IMG/VR virus record: IMGVR_UViG_3300027963_000022 | Coordinates: 1 to 33,878 of that record | Direction: 5' to 3' (one strand) | DNA length: 33,878 bases | From: a virus | Shown here: positions 1 to 8,633 of the stretch, one piece after another | How the letters are laid out: every line of letters begins with the position of its first letter | Position numbering within the stretch: the first letter of the stretch is position 1 | Notes under the pieces: generated by a model | What the model was told of the DNA's origin: nothing | Seen by the model: only the letters and a program-made list of their open reading frames with translations | The model's database searches: none | Program-made: the position numbers and the translations under genes

Positions 1-127
1 CGCCACCGCCTTGACCGCCACCCATTCCCATGCCTGTATTAAATGCCAACTCTTGCTGTGCAATACCTAATCTAGCTCTATCAATAGCAATACTAGCTTT
101 ATCTTTTTCGCTCATTTGATTCAAGAA
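1..127. repeat. Left copy of 127-bp terminal direct repeat
   Basis: Bases 1-127 are identical to bases 33752-33878. The repeat lies inside one continuous reading frame, so it carries no special end sequence. A length of 127 equals a k-mer size commonly used in metagenome assembly, so the repeat most simply marks a circular assembly rather than a biological terminal repeat. The unit genome is then 33,751 bp. Confidence 0.97.
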
Positions 128-688
128 GGCATTGAAACCACCTTTGAAGCTACCATCAGCAATAGCAGCTCTGTAGCGTTTTTCTTCAGGCGTAGGCTCA
201 GGCATTAATTGCTTATAAATCAAAGGCTTTAATTCTTTGCCTGCACCATAAGAATAAGGATCATTAATTGCTTTTAAAGCGGCTGCTAGATCGGGCTTAG
301 TTCCTTCTTTAACTGCAACAGGCATTGGAACTTTGCCAGCGTAAGGGCCAGCCAATTCAGTAGCAACATCAGGAGTGCCAAGCGTTAAATTAGTAATCTT
401 TTCTTCAGCCGTAGCTCTTCCTTGACGGATTCTTTCAGCTAATTTAGCGGCTTCTGTATCAGCTTTATTCCCAATATATTGAGATGCAGCTAAATTAGCT
501 AAAGGGACTAAGTTTTGAAAAAATGATGTAGGTACATAACGACCGCTTACCATCTGTCCTTGTGGCTGTTGCACACCTTGTTGCAGCAACAATTGCGCCA
601 TTTGTTGTTGACGATTTAATTGTTGTTGCTGGGCATAATCTTCAGGAGATAAAGTGCCAAGTTGACCTAAGTTATATTCATTTGCCAT
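1..688 (-). CDS. Putative ejection/internal virion protein, N-terminal part (gene crosses the contig junction)
   Basis: ATG at 688-686 opens a frame that runs off base 1 and continues, in frame, at 33751 down to the stop at 33117, for about 440 aa in total. The N-terminus is Gln-rich (residues 18-50), followed by an Ala-rich helical segment and a charged stretch ending in a short motif (EEKRYRAAIADG) of a kind seen in phage virion proteins. It lies between the 100-aa protein at 690-992 and the 647-aa virion protein at 31170-33113, in the position where podoviruses keep DNA-ejection proteins. There is no enzymatic motif. The function is inferred from position and low-complexity composition. 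Confidence 0.7.
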   Translation of the reverse strand, partial: MANEYNLGQLGTLSPEDYAQQQQLNRQQQMAQLLLQQGVQQPQGQMVSGRYVPTSFFQNLVPLANLAASQYIGNKADTEAAKLAERIRQGRATAEEKITNLTLGTPDVATELAGPYAGKVPMPVAVKEGTKPDLAAALKAINDPYSYGAGKELKPLIYKQLMPEPTPEEKRYRAAIADGSFKGGFNAFLNQMSEKDKASIAIDRARLGIAQQELAFNTGMGMGGGQGGG

Positions 689-689
689 A

Positions 690-992
690 TTAAAATCCTG
701 CCTGATCGTATGCTAAATCCATGTTTGGCATAGGTTGGCTGTAATCTGTCACAGACGCAGGCTTGTTTGGGTCTTTTTTACGCAACATTGCTGCCATAGC
801 CATTGGATTACTTCCACCGCCTTGATTTGTTTGTCCAGCGGCTTGAGTTAGTGCTTGACCTTGCTGCATTGCCGCATTTTGTGCTGCTTGCTGTGATGCA
901 ATATTTTGAAAAACAGGCATCAACCCTTGCTGTTCTTGAGGATTTATTGACTGCATATAAGGGTTTACATTAGTGTAGTAATTGTTATCCAT
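690..992 (-). CDS. Small Gln/Asn/Met-rich virion-associated protein
   Basis: This 100-aa protein is very rich in Gln, Asn, Ala and Met, with a short basic patch near residues 71-77 (RKKDPNK). It has no membrane segment and no recognisable domain. It starts inside the 3' end of the upstream gene (8-nt overlap with 985-2343), and its TAA is followed 1 nt later by the ATG of the ejection-type protein at 688, so the three are almost certainly co-translated. Composition and position suggest a minor virion or ejection component, but I do not recognise the family with certainty. Confidence 0.65.
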   Translation of the reverse strand: MDNNYYTNVNPYMQSINPQEQQGLMPVFQNIASQQAAQNAAMQQGQALTQAAGQTNQGGGSNPMAMAAMLRKKDPNKPASVTDYSQPMPNMDLAYDQAGF

Positions 993-2343
993 TTAACACT
1001 CCATAATTAACAACTTTGTAGCCGTCATTTAATGTACGAACTGCATACGGGAATACTTGCTCAACTTCCTGCGCCATATATCCATAATGAACGCCATGAC
1101 CAGCTAATTCATGATCTTTAAATTCAGGCTTGTATTCATATTTGTAAATAGTTAAACCATTTTTAGCAACACCAATTGGCTCAATGTTTTCTTTCATGCG
1201 AATGTCAGAAGCCATAATTGCAGAACCGCCAAGTTGAAATATTCCGCTATTTAAATTTTGTTGAGCTGCTTGTTTAGCATTAAAGTCGCCCATTTGTGCG
1301 TTATAGCCCATTTGAGTAGCGCCCAATATATCAGCACCGCTTGTTGTAGCTTGTTGCGGTACATTAACAAACGATGGATTTTGAACTTGTGCGCCAGTAC
1401 GCAATGCACTTAATGTATTAAGCGGCATATTGTAATTAGTCATAGCCTGGTTATAAGCTTGCTGATTTGCAGCATTAGTTATGCCAGCATTTGTAGCTTG
1501 ATTAGCAAAACCTTGTGCTAACGCAGCATTATTCATTTGTGTGCCAGCTAATTGGTTTGCAAACCCTTGTTGGTTTGTAGCGTTGTTAAAACCAAGGTTA
1601 GCCAATTGGTTTGCGTTCATTTGATTTAAAGCTTGATTACCAAATTGACCAGCAGCCACATTTTGATTAAACATTTGATTTTGTACATTTGCACCCTGTA
1701 GCTGTGCTTGTGTAAGTAAATCATTAGTTCTTTGACCTTGTTGCGTCATGGCACGGTTATAAGCTTCTGTGCCAGGCACAATACCTTGATTGGCTAATTG
1801 GGCTTGTAATCGTTCTTCACTTTGTTGAATCTGTGGCTGTAAACGCTGATTAATTAATGCAGTTGCAGCATCCCAGCCTTCCATGCCAGTACCGCCAACC
1901 TTAGTCTGTAATTGAGGGTTACTACCCATTTGGCTAAATTGTGGCCCTTGACCTACTTGATTGTAAGTAGGTGTTGCAAGGTTGGATTGCAATGCTGGCA
2001 GATTAGGGTTAAATGGTTTACCCATTGTGTTTTGCACATCTTGCAATGCAGCATTTGTAGTAGCGCCTAAACCTAAAGCAGACCGATTTTGATTATTTAA
2101 AAGTTGCTGTCCAACATCGCTAAGTGCTGTAGTAGCAGTCCAAACAGGATTGCCGTCTGCATCTTTGGTTTGTGTGTAATTTAAGTTGCCGTAAGGAGTT
2201 ACTTGGTTTACACGATTGGCAGCGGCAGCAGCTTGAGCAGCGGCTAAATTTCCTGCTGCTGTTTCTTTTGCCGCAGCCGCATAATCAGGCGCAGCAGGCG
2301 CACTTGGCGCAGGCCCTAATCCTAAAAATCCACCACCACCCAT
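985..2343 (-). CDS. Virion protein with C-terminal S74-type chaperone motif
   Basis: This 452-aa protein starts with a glycine patch and an Ala-rich helix. A long Asn/Gln/Ala-rich body follows (about residues 90-340). The C-terminus (about 378-452) matches the start of the peptidase S74 / endosialidase intramolecular chaperone: the SDIRMKENIEPIG motif, a YKYEYKPE segment, then GYMAQEVEQVFP. S74 domains help trimeric fibres fold and are often self-cleaved at the Ser of SDxR. Here the domain ends early, at a YGVLNG tail, without the long helix of the full family. The likely role is a tail or ejection protein. It starts 1 nt after the stop of the acetyltransferase gene. Confidence 0.75.
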   Translation of the reverse strand: MGGGGFLGLGPAPSAPAAPDYAAAAKETAAGNLAAAQAAAAANRVNQVTPYGNLNYTQTKDADGNPVWTATTALSDVGQQLLNNQNRSALGLGATTNAALQDVQNTMGKPFNPNLPALQSNLATPTYNQVGQGPQFSQMGSNPQLQTKVGGTGMEGWDAATALINQRLQPQIQQSEERLQAQLANQGIVPGTEAYNRAMTQQGQRTNDLLTQAQLQGANVQNQMFNQNVAAGQFGNQALNQMNANQLANLGFNNATNQQGFANQLAGTQMNNAALAQGFANQATNAGITNAANQQAYNQAMTNYNMPLNTLSALRTGAQVQNPSFVNVPQQATTSGADILGATQMGYNAQMGDFNAKQAAQQNLNSGIFQLGGSAIMASDIRMKENIEPIGVAKNGLTIYKYEYKPEFKDHELAGHGVHYGYMAQEVEQVFPYAVRTLNDGYKVVNYGVLNG

Positions 2344-2344
2344 G

Positions 2345-2788
2345 TCATTCTCCTCTTGCTGTTCTTAAAGGGCATTTGATGTCGAGAAATCGACAATCTT
2401 CACGCCTCATAGCCATAATCACTAAATCACCATCCATGTGAGCATCAGGAATTTCAGCTATTACTTTAAAACCAAGGTGTCGGTTTAGTTTTAGGGCAGA
2501 TTCATTATCTGCACAAACTTGACCTAGTATAACGCTAACTCCTAGTTTATTAAAGGGATAGTCAAAAGTCGCCCACAATAAATCTCGATTCATCCAATTT
2601 ACTTCATCTACCGCAGCAATGTGCATTTGCACCGCTTTTGGCATAAAACTGCAATAACCCACTACTGCTACTAAATTACCGTCTATTTCTTGACCTATAC
2701 ATACCGTTTCTTCAGGTAAAGGGTAATTCATCATTCTTACTAGCCAATCACCCATATATTGCTGATTTTCGGTAGTAACTTTCCTCAT
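2345..2788 (-). CDS. GNAT-family N-acetyltransferase
   Basis: This 147-aa protein of RimJ/RimL-like type would transfer acetyl from acetyl-CoA to an amine. The C-terminal half has the GNAT hallmark CADNESALKLNRHLGFKV, in which an Asn and a small-residue helix precede the GF strand that ends the CoA fold. I chose ATG 2788-2786, which overlaps the stop of the upstream gene (TAATG); an upstream in-frame ATG at 2833 would overlap that gene by 46 nt. GNAT genes are frequent between tail genes in podoviruses. The target is unknown and could be a virion protein or a host protein. Confidence 0.85.
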   Translation of the reverse strand: MRKVTTENQQYMGDWLVRMMNYPLPEETVCIGQEIDGNLVAVVGYCSFMPKAVQMHIAAVDEVNWMNRDLLWATFDYPFNKLGVSVILGQVCADNESALKLNRHLGFKVIAEIPDAHMDGDLVIMAMRREDCRFLDIKCPLRTARGE

Positions 2789-4542
2789 TAAATTACAGAA
2801 CCTCTTTCCATAACATAATCTGTAGATACCCAATGCACATCAATGCCAGCAGAAACCATATTTAAGTTAATGCCGCCAGCATATCCTAGCCCTGTAACCC
2901 CTTGCCATTGGCGAGAAATGACTAGATTTCCAGCAAATACATCTTGATCCCATTTGGCTGTTCCCCAAACTGCTGTAGTGGTTGGGGTTTGCACAAAAGT
3001 GACTTTTCCAAGGTTATTTTGGGTTTGAAAGTCAGTATTAATACCAGCATAAATACCAGGCGATCCTACATCCACTAAAAATGTAGGGCGAACCATAGTA
3101 AAACGCTTTTGTTGACCTGGATTCTCAAAATAGCTATATGCTTGTTGGCAAGTAGCCGATATTTGTGCGCTATCATCAGCGTTAGTATCAAAAAACTTAC
3201 CTACAAAGCCATTGCCACCAAAGTAAATATCGTCATTGTGTAGTTCAAAACAAGTGGTATTGATGCCTGTAAAGTTGCACCAAGCCTTACTGATTGTGTG
3301 CATTACATACTGCTGAGCGCCTGAAGTGTCAGGAATGTTAATAATCAGCATATTAGGCTTGGCATAGTAAATGACTTGCCAGCCAAATTCATTTGAATAA
3401 GCATCTGCTGCTTGAGAAATTGCAAAGAAAATCTTATCGGTAAGGTTAATTCTAGGGTCTAAACGGCTAGATTGCAGCGCAGAAGCTAAAGGCACTAAAC
3501 CATCTTGGGTAAGCAATAAAACATCGCCAGCCCATTTATAAAAGCATCTTCTGCTAAATATATAACCTAATTGCCATACGCCTTTTAAAGCCCATGTGTC
3601 AGCATTTGATGGGTCTGTGCCGTTATAGACAATAGTTTCACCCATATTGGTGACAAAGACTGCATAATCGTCTACGCCTTGTCCAGCGTCAATAGTCCAA
3701 GTAGCCATGCCTTGCAAAAAACCACCATTGCGAGCAATACCACCAAAATCTAATGGGGAAGCTGCACCGCCCAACGCATTAACAGGTAAATACCATACTT
3801 TTAAAGTATTTTTTTCTGTGAAATATAAGCGGTTTTTAAATAGGTTTACATTGATAAATGTGTTGGAATTTACGCCAGTTACGCCAAAAGTAATTAAATA
3901 GCTACCAATAGTTAAGGCATCAGTAGCAGGGGTAGTAGCCATTACATAGGTGAGGGTGCTTGCGCCTGTTACTGTAACAATATAAGTGCCGTTAAAAGCC
4001 GTAGGAAGGTTGCCAGAGATGGTTATTTGATTGCCTGTGACTAACCCATGAGGGGTGCTGGTTGTCATTGTGGCAAGCGTTCCAACACGGGTAATAGAAG
4101 TAATTGCAGAGGCTGTTGTAGTCGTAGCCATCTTGATCCAGTTAGTGCCGTTGTAGATCAAGGTAGGGTCTGTACCGTTACAAGCTACTAAAAAATTACC
4201 GCCAGAGTTGGTTATATTGACATACTGAAACTTGTCATTGCTAACTGTAAAAACATTGGTAGCTGTAGTGGTATCGCAGTTGTAAATGGCTGTACCAGCA
4301 GAAGCAAACAGCTTTTGAGTGTTTGCGCCAGCATAGTTCATCAATGTATTGACTTTGCCTGTAATGCCAATAGACTTTTTAGAATACCCTTTTCTTAACT
4401 GAACATCAGTAGGAGTAGGGTATAAATTGGTTAAACTTACCGCATCTGTAGGCGGCATTTGTGCGACAGAATCCCTAGCATTCCAACCGCCAATAGGCGA
4501 TGGTAATGATGCAGTTAAAGCCGTTCTAGCTTGTACTGCCAT
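2788..4542 (-). CDS. Packaged-DNA stabilisation / tail plug protein, P22 gp10-like
   Basis: This 584-aa beta-rich protein lies directly downstream of the gp4-like adaptor, the same order as P22 gp4-gp10. Residues 1-60 carry a typical opening (LPSPIGGWNARDSVAQMPP) seen in phage stabilisation proteins. Around residues 145-210 there is an inserted domain with the pattern HGLVTGNQITISG, then FNGTYIVTVTG, then TLTYV, resembling the FCCH-like phage insert. Gp10-type proteins plug the portal channel after packaging and form part of the short tail. The start ATG is 2 nt after the stop of the adaptor gene. The assignment rests on order, length and composition. Confidence 0.75.
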   Translation of the reverse strand: MAVQARTALTASLPSPIGGWNARDSVAQMPPTDAVSLTNLYPTPTDVQLRKGYSKKSIGITGKVNTLMNYAGANTQKLFASAGTAIYNCDTTTATNVFTVSNDKFQYVNITNSGGNFLVACNGTDPTLIYNGTNWIKMATTTTASAITSITRVGTLATMTTSTPHGLVTGNQITISGNLPTAFNGTYIVTVTGASTLTYVMATTPATDALTIGSYLITFGVTGVNSNTFINVNLFKNRLYFTEKNTLKVWYLPVNALGGAASPLDFGGIARNGGFLQGMATWTIDAGQGVDDYAVFVTNMGETIVYNGTDPSNADTWALKGVWQLGYIFSRRCFYKWAGDVLLLTQDGLVPLASALQSSRLDPRINLTDKIFFAISQAADAYSNEFGWQVIYYAKPNMLIINIPDTSGAQQYVMHTISKAWCNFTGINTTCFELHNDDIYFGGNGFVGKFFDTNADDSAQISATCQQAYSYFENPGQQKRFTMVRPTFLVDVGSPGIYAGINTDFQTQNNLGKVTFVQTPTTTAVWGTAKWDQDVFAGNLVISRQWQGVTGLGYAGGINLNMVSAGIDVHWVSTDYVMERGSVI

Positions 4543-4544
4543 GA

Positions 4545-5447
4545 TTAAGACCCATAACCAGTATCAGGAATATTTGCCCAGCCAATCAAGACTGCGCTAG
4601 GTTGCGGAGCAAATGACAGGGTAGCAGAACCCTTATCGTTAGCTTTGGCAATGCTTAAATAACGCTGATAATCTTGGCTTAATGCGGTTGTATCAAATGA
4701 CTTAATTTGGAAGTATTTAAGCTTTGTTGCCAAAACAATAATAGTGTCATCCAACACGGAAGTATCGTCATCATTTGTAAAGCTGTTCTTTACTTGATTA
4801 TTTGCACTTCTGACCCAACCCTTAGATCGATATTCAAAACCTAAATATTCTTGGGTGTTATATGGTGGCCAAATTTGAAACTCATTGCCAAGAATACGCC
4901 ACCGAACCCTAGGGCCTGTTGAAATATAGCCTGATTTAAGCCATTGCCATTGCTGTGCATCGACTGGGCCAAGCATTTGCCAATGTTTTGTCTTATCCCA
5001 ATGGGTATTATCTGTAACAGTTTCGTAATCATCAGGTAACGGATATATTGTTCTACTAAATGTTACAGAGCCGCCAACGCTTGTAGAAGATGCTAATTGA
5101 GATGCCGTTACGGTTGATCCTGAAACTGAATTGACATAGGTATCCTGCGGAATAGCTGTGCCAACGATTGAATAGTTGCTATCTAAACCTGTAGTATTGG
5201 CAACATTTCGTAAGGTATAGGTATTGGCAATGGTATCGCAAGTTGTAGTTATAGCTGTAGTGTAAAAACGATACTCCAACTCCAATGCTTGCCAATTATG
5301 TTCTTTAACAAGGTCATAGCCAGCACGGTTCATCAAAGCCAAAATTTGTTGCGTATCCTGGCTAGGATTTCCTGCCACATTGGGGGTAATAGCTAAATTA
5401 AGCTCAGATTGAACTTGATTTACTAATTGGAGCATCGTTGATGACAT
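4545..5447 (-). CDS. Head-to-tail adaptor, P22 gp4-like tail accessory factor
   Basis: This 300-aa protein begins with a helical segment (LQLVNQVQSELNLAI, then QQILALMNRAGYDLVKEHNWQAL), which is the usual opening of podoviral head-tail connectors related to P22 gp4. A central beta-rich insert (about residues 70-130) is followed by the conserved YPLPDDYE patch and an FQIWPPY strand. Such proteins ring the portal's tail side and receive the plug protein. It sits between the 216-aa coiled-coil protein and the gp10-like gene with gaps of 1-2 nt. Some gp4 homologues have muramidase activity, but I see no clear catalytic motif here. Confidence 0.78.
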   Translation of the reverse strand: MSSTMLQLVNQVQSELNLAITPNVAGNPSQDTQQILALMNRAGYDLVKEHNWQALELEYRFYTTAITTTCDTIANTYTLRNVANTTGLDSNYSIVGTAIPQDTYVNSVSGSTVTASQLASSTSVGGSVTFSRTIYPLPDDYETVTDNTHWDKTKHWQMLGPVDAQQWQWLKSGYISTGPRVRWRILGNEFQIWPPYNTQEYLGFEYRSKGWVRSANNQVKNSFTNDDDTSVLDDTIIVLATKLKYFQIKSFDTTALSQDYQRYLSIAKANDKGSATLSFAPQPSAVLIGWANIPDTGYGS

Positions 5448-5448
5448 A

Positions 5449-6099
5449 TTAAGCTTCCTCTGTGGCTACCGTTTTAGATTTACGGGGTTTCTTTTCACCG
5501 ACAGCGGCAAGTATAGCTGCCATTTGATCCTGCATTTGGGCGAGCTTCGCATCTGTTTCAGCCTTTATTTTAGCAGTTTCTTGCTCCTTTTTGGCAAGTT
5601 CTTCTTTTAAGCTGTTGATTTCACTTTCACGCTTATCTGTTTCTGCTGAAGTTGTTGCTAGATTTAAAAATGCCTTTGCTTTATCTCGGAACGCATAAGG
5701 GGACATTCCTGCCGCCATTCCCATGCGCTGTAACTGCTGATCGGATGCACTTGCAATAGATTCTACGGTAAAAAACTTCATTGCCCGTAGTTCTTCAGCC
5801 TGGCTTTTTGATACTAAAGGCCATTCTGACACAGGTGTGCCAACCACTTCCTCATCGTGCGCTCCCTGTCTATTCATGTAATTAGCCCATTGAATAGGAA
5901 AACGCTGCTTATGATTTTGCAACGCATAAGTGTCAATTTCGGTTAAAGTGTCGCCAGCTACGCAAATATGTACAAAATCAAACTCTTTGTATATTGGTCT
6001 GCCTGCATCCATTGATTCTTGCTCTTGGTGTACGGGTTTTTTGTAAAAGCGTACTTGTAAGCGTGAATCTGCATTGTTTTCGTCTGAAGGTAAAGCCAT
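5449..6099 (-). CDS. Phage structural-region protein with C-terminal coiled coil and basic tail
   Basis: This 216-aa protein of unknown function is conserved in position after capsid genes. Residues 1-130 form a compact acidic-to-neutral domain with aromatic patches (FDFVHICVAGD, FPIQWANYMNRQG). Residues about 150-200 are a heptad-like coiled coil (EINSLKEELAKKEQE), and the C-terminus is basic (KKPRKSK). I placed the start at ATG 6099-6097 because TTAGGAGAT lies about 9 nt upstream. An earlier in-frame ATG at 6162 would run through the terminator hairpin at 6142-6166. A head-completion or DNA-contacting role is possible, but this is inference. Confidence 0.75.
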   Translation of the reverse strand: MALPSDENNADSRLQVRFYKKPVHQEQESMDAGRPIYKEFDFVHICVAGDTLTEIDTYALQNHKQRFPIQWANYMNRQGAHDEEVVGTPVSEWPLVSKSQAEELRAMKFFTVESIASASDQQLQRMGMAAGMSPYAFRDKAKAFLNLATTSAETDKRESEINSLKEELAKKEQETAKIKAETDAKLAQMQDQMAAILAAVGEKKPRKSKTVATEEA

Positions 6100-6134
6100 T
6101 TTTAAATCTCCTAAGTAGTTAGGTAAAGTTAAAG

Positions 6135-6171
6135 AAAAAAAGGGGTCAGCCTTGTGAGCCAACCCCCTGTT
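6135..6171 (-). terminator. Intrinsic terminator after the capsid genes
   Basis: Read on the minus strand, GGGGTTGGCT pairs with AGGCTGACCCC around a short CACA loop (bases 6142-6166). Including G-U pairs this gives 9-10 bp, immediately followed by seven U (6141-6135). It lies between the decoration protein (ends 6189) and the next gene (starts 6099). The plus strand also reads as a hairpin followed by TGTTTTT, so it may be bidirectional. Partial termination here would give more transcript for capsid and decoration proteins than for tail genes. Confidence 0.8.
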
Positions 6172-6188
6172 TTTACTACATTTTACTA

Positions 6189-6485
6189 TTAAACACTAGC
6201 CTTGCTAAACCAACCATAGTCGCCTGAAGCCATTGCGACTGCTGGTGATAAGTAAGTGCCAGCAGAACCAGTTGCAACAAAAGTTGAAGCGTTTACTGAA
6301 CAAGTAGTTGTTGCGGCTGTAATAGCCGCACCTGCTACTGCCCATACATAACGCAAACCATCGTTACCAAAAGTCTGAGCACCTAATGGGCCAAACTGAG
6401 CAGGAGTGCCTTGAGCCGCTAATTCTGTTGCGGTTTGTGTATCTACAAGGTCTACACCTGCGATGGGTAGGGTTGAATATGCCAT
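6189..6485 (-). CDS. Probable capsid decoration / head-stabilising protein
   Basis: This small 98-aa protein is rich in Ala, Thr and Gly, with alternating beta-strand patterns (ITAATTTCSVNASTFVATG) and aromatic anchor residues (YVWA, YGWF). It lies immediately downstream of the major capsid gene and has a strong ribosome site (AAAAGGAATTATC before the ATG), as expected for an abundant virion protein. It is followed by the terminator at 6142-6166. Small beta proteins in this position are usually head decoration or head-fibre proteins. No specific family is recognised, so the role is inferred from context. Confidence 0.7.
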   Translation of the reverse strand: MAYSTLPIAGVDLVDTQTATELAAQGTPAQFGPLGAQTFGNDGLRYVWAVAGAAITAATTTCSVNASTFVATGSAGTYLSPAVAMASGDYGWFSKASV

Positions 6486-6528
6486 GATAATTCCTTTTCT
6501 ATAAGTTAAGTTGAGTTAATAGATTCGA

Positions 6529-7509
6529 TTAAGAACCTGTCAACACGCCTTGTAATTGAGCATTTGAAGTTGTCAAATTACCAGCCCAACCGTATAACTT
6601 CACGATTGCGTCTTGGTTAATGGACTGACGCTCGCCACCGATAGGAACGAAATTACGCTCTTTGTGTGGGCGGAAGAAGATGTAATTAGTGTTCAAGAAG
6701 TACATATACAATGCGTTTTCTTGTGCACCAATACCACCACCTAGTACCACATCAGCAGACATACCGCCACCGTAGAACTTCAATGAAGCAAAACCAGCTG
6801 CGCCTTCTTCTACACCAGCAATACGCTGAATAGCTTGCAATGAAGCTACATAACGCTGATACAAAGTATTACCAGCAATAATGAGGTCAGTCTTATCAGT
6901 TCCACGAACAGATTTGATAGCGGCCGTTGTCATTGCAGCTTGGATCAATGCAGAAGAATCAGCACCAGTTGTTGCTTGGTTACGCCAAAATTCCCAGTTT
7001 GCACGGTTAATACCACCGTAAGTACCGCTTGAAGGTGAAGTGCTAATTGCAGCAGCCAAACCAGTAATGTTTTTACCACCGTTACCTGTACCGTCACCAT
7101 AAAGGTCGGTAGAAATACGGTTTAGCAAACGAGCTTCGGAAACTTGCATACGACCATCTAATAGGTCAATGATTGCTTCTTTAGAGCTATTTTGCAACAT
7201 TTCTAGACCACTCATTGTTACAGAATCAGCATACTGAGTAATGCTGAACTGAGCCGCAGAGATAGGGCTATCAGGGGTGATGTTCAATACTTCGTAACCG
7301 CTGTATGAATTAGCGTTGTTAGTATTTGGATCGTTGTACATGATTTCTTCCAAAATAACATTACCGCCTGAAAACGGGCGTACATTACCTTTGGAGTTCA
7401 ATCTTTGTAGGATTGCGTTGTTTTGAGTTAAGTTATCTGCCAATACTCCGCTACGACTTTGAATGGTGGTAGCGATAATATCGGTGATTGCGCTATTTGC
7501 GAATGCCAT
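6529..7509 (-). CDS. Major capsid protein (HK97-fold)
   Basis: This 326-aa protein follows the scaffold gene. The N-terminal arm (FANSAITDIIATTIQSRSG) precedes an E-loop-like segment, a helical spine region (KEAIIDLLDGRMQVSEARLLNRIS), and a C-terminal A-domain-like region with DLIIAGNTLYQRYVASLQAI and FRPHKERNFVP. Length and neighbours (portal, scaffold, decoration) fit a podoviral MCP. The Shine-Dalgarno AAAAAGGAAATATC is strong. No protease gene or long cleaved pro-domain is visible, consistent with a separate scaffold as in P22-type assembly. Confidence 0.9.
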   Translation of the reverse strand: MAFANSAITDIIATTIQSRSGVLADNLTQNNAILQRLNSKGNVRPFSGGNVILEEIMYNDPNTNNANSYSGYEVLNITPDSPISAAQFSITQYADSVTMSGLEMLQNSSKEAIIDLLDGRMQVSEARLLNRISTDLYGDGTGNGGKNITGLAAAISTSPSSGTYGGINRANWEFWRNQATTGADSSALIQAAMTTAAIKSVRGTDKTDLIIAGNTLYQRYVASLQAIQRIAGVEEGAAGFASLKFYGGGMSADVVLGGGIGAQENALYMYFLNTNYIFFRPHKERNFVPIGGERQSINQDAIVKLYGWAGNLTTSNAQLQGVLTGS

Positions 7510-7530
7510 GATATTTCCTTTTTAGTTAAG

Positions 7531-8625
7531 TTAAACCCTGCCGCCTTCTGCATCGGCTAAATTAGCCATTAACAGAGAGCGTCTATCCTTTGCATCTGTC
7601 TTAGACACTTGACCGCTAGGAGTAGCTGATCGTGGACTAACAGCAGTTGCTTTGGCTTTTGCTACTTGCTGTGCCTTAGACGCTTGTGTATTTGCCGATT
7701 TCAGGAGTTTGTCCTGTTCTAGCTTGTACGCTTCGTCATTCATACGCACCGCTTTGGCATAAGCCGATTCTAGGTCTTGGGCTAAACCTCGCTCAAGTAA
7801 TTGAGCCATATCTTCCCTTACCATCTCAAAGTGCGGAAACCGCTCCTTGTTACTGCTTACCCGATTGATTTCTGAGGTCAATCGAGCATTTTCTTCTTGA
7901 TCCCGAATCGCTGACAGTTGCTGAACTTGTTGCTGGGTAGCTTGAAGTTGTTGCATTAACTGTTGTTGATACGGGTCTACATACGCCTGTTGAGGTGCTT
8001 GTAGACTATCTTGGTTTAATTGTATTCCATAATCCTGTGCAAGTCTATGAAACATCTGTACTTTTTGGTCATACGGTGCTTTGGTCAAAATCATATGCGC
8101 CCGACCAAGATTATTAATCCAAGCTACTGGGTGAATTCCCTGTGTTTGTAGTTCAGGAATGAAAGGGCCAATAGCTTCGGTTAATTGTCTTGCATTATCC
8201 GCTTCTGCTTTATAGGCAGAAACACCCTTTTTGTATTCTGATTCACGCTGATTGGCGTATTCAGCAAACTTGGCAAATTCTGCGTCATTTAAGGGTTTAC
8301 CCTCTTTCATCTTGTTCCAAACCTCTACATATTCTTTTTTCCAAGTAGTAGGCTGCTTTATTTCTTGGTCAGGAACATCACTAGCTTGTCCCACCAAGTC
8401 AGGTTCTTCAGCACTATCTTGATCGGTGCTAGTTTCTTGGGCCTTGAAACGGCCTTTTTCGTCACGGTCGTTGCTTTCTTGAGTGCTGGCTTCTTCTTGG
8501 CTGGCGTTTTCGGCTTGGATTGGATCGTCATTTTCTTCAATTTCCTTTTCTACAGGGGTTTCAAGTGTGCCATCTTCGGCTTGTTCAAGGGCTGCTTCAA
8601 GTAATTCTCTGCGGTCATCTGACAT
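7531..8625 (-). CDS. Capsid scaffolding protein
   Basis: This 364-aa highly charged protein is directly upstream of the major capsid gene. Residues 1-90 are strongly acidic (Glu/Asp/Gln-rich, disordered). Residues about 95-130 are amphipathic helix, and about 215-310 form a Gln-rich coiled coil. The C-terminus is basic and polar with a final helix (KDRRSLLMANLADAEGG), as in scaffold C-termini that bind coat protein. Scaffolds direct procapsid assembly and are later released or degraded. The start is ATG 8625 with AGGA about 8 nt upstream. The stop overlaps the conserved leader motif of the capsid gene. Confidence 0.88.
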   Translation of the reverse strand: MSDDRRELLEAALEQAEDGTLETPVEKEIEENDDPIQAENASQEEASTQESNDRDEKGRFKAQETSTDQDSAEEPDLVGQASDVPDQEIKQPTTWKKEYVEVWNKMKEGKPLNDAEFAKFAEYANQRESEYKKGVSAYKAEADNARQLTEAIGPFIPELQTQGIHPVAWINNLGRAHMILTKAPYDQKVQMFHRLAQDYGIQLNQDSLQAPQQAYVDPYQQQLMQQLQATQQQVQQLSAIRDQEENARLTSEINRVSSNKERFPHFEMVREDMAQLLERGLAQDLESAYAKAVRMNDEAYKLEQDKLLKSANTQASKAQQVAKAKATAVSPRSATPSGQVSKTDAKDRRSLLMANLADAEGGRV

Positions 8626-8633
8626 GGTTTTTC

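Noticed and set aside
2380-2395. Perfect hairpin TGTCGA-GAAA-TCGACA
   Set aside because: It lies inside the acetyltransferase coding sequence, has no U-run on either strand and encodes conserved residues; probably chance.
6506-6519. Operator-like TTAAGTTGAGTTAA
   Set aside because: One mismatch from the operator, but it overlaps the shared AACTTAACT leader box, has no promoter around it and lies between two capsid genes.
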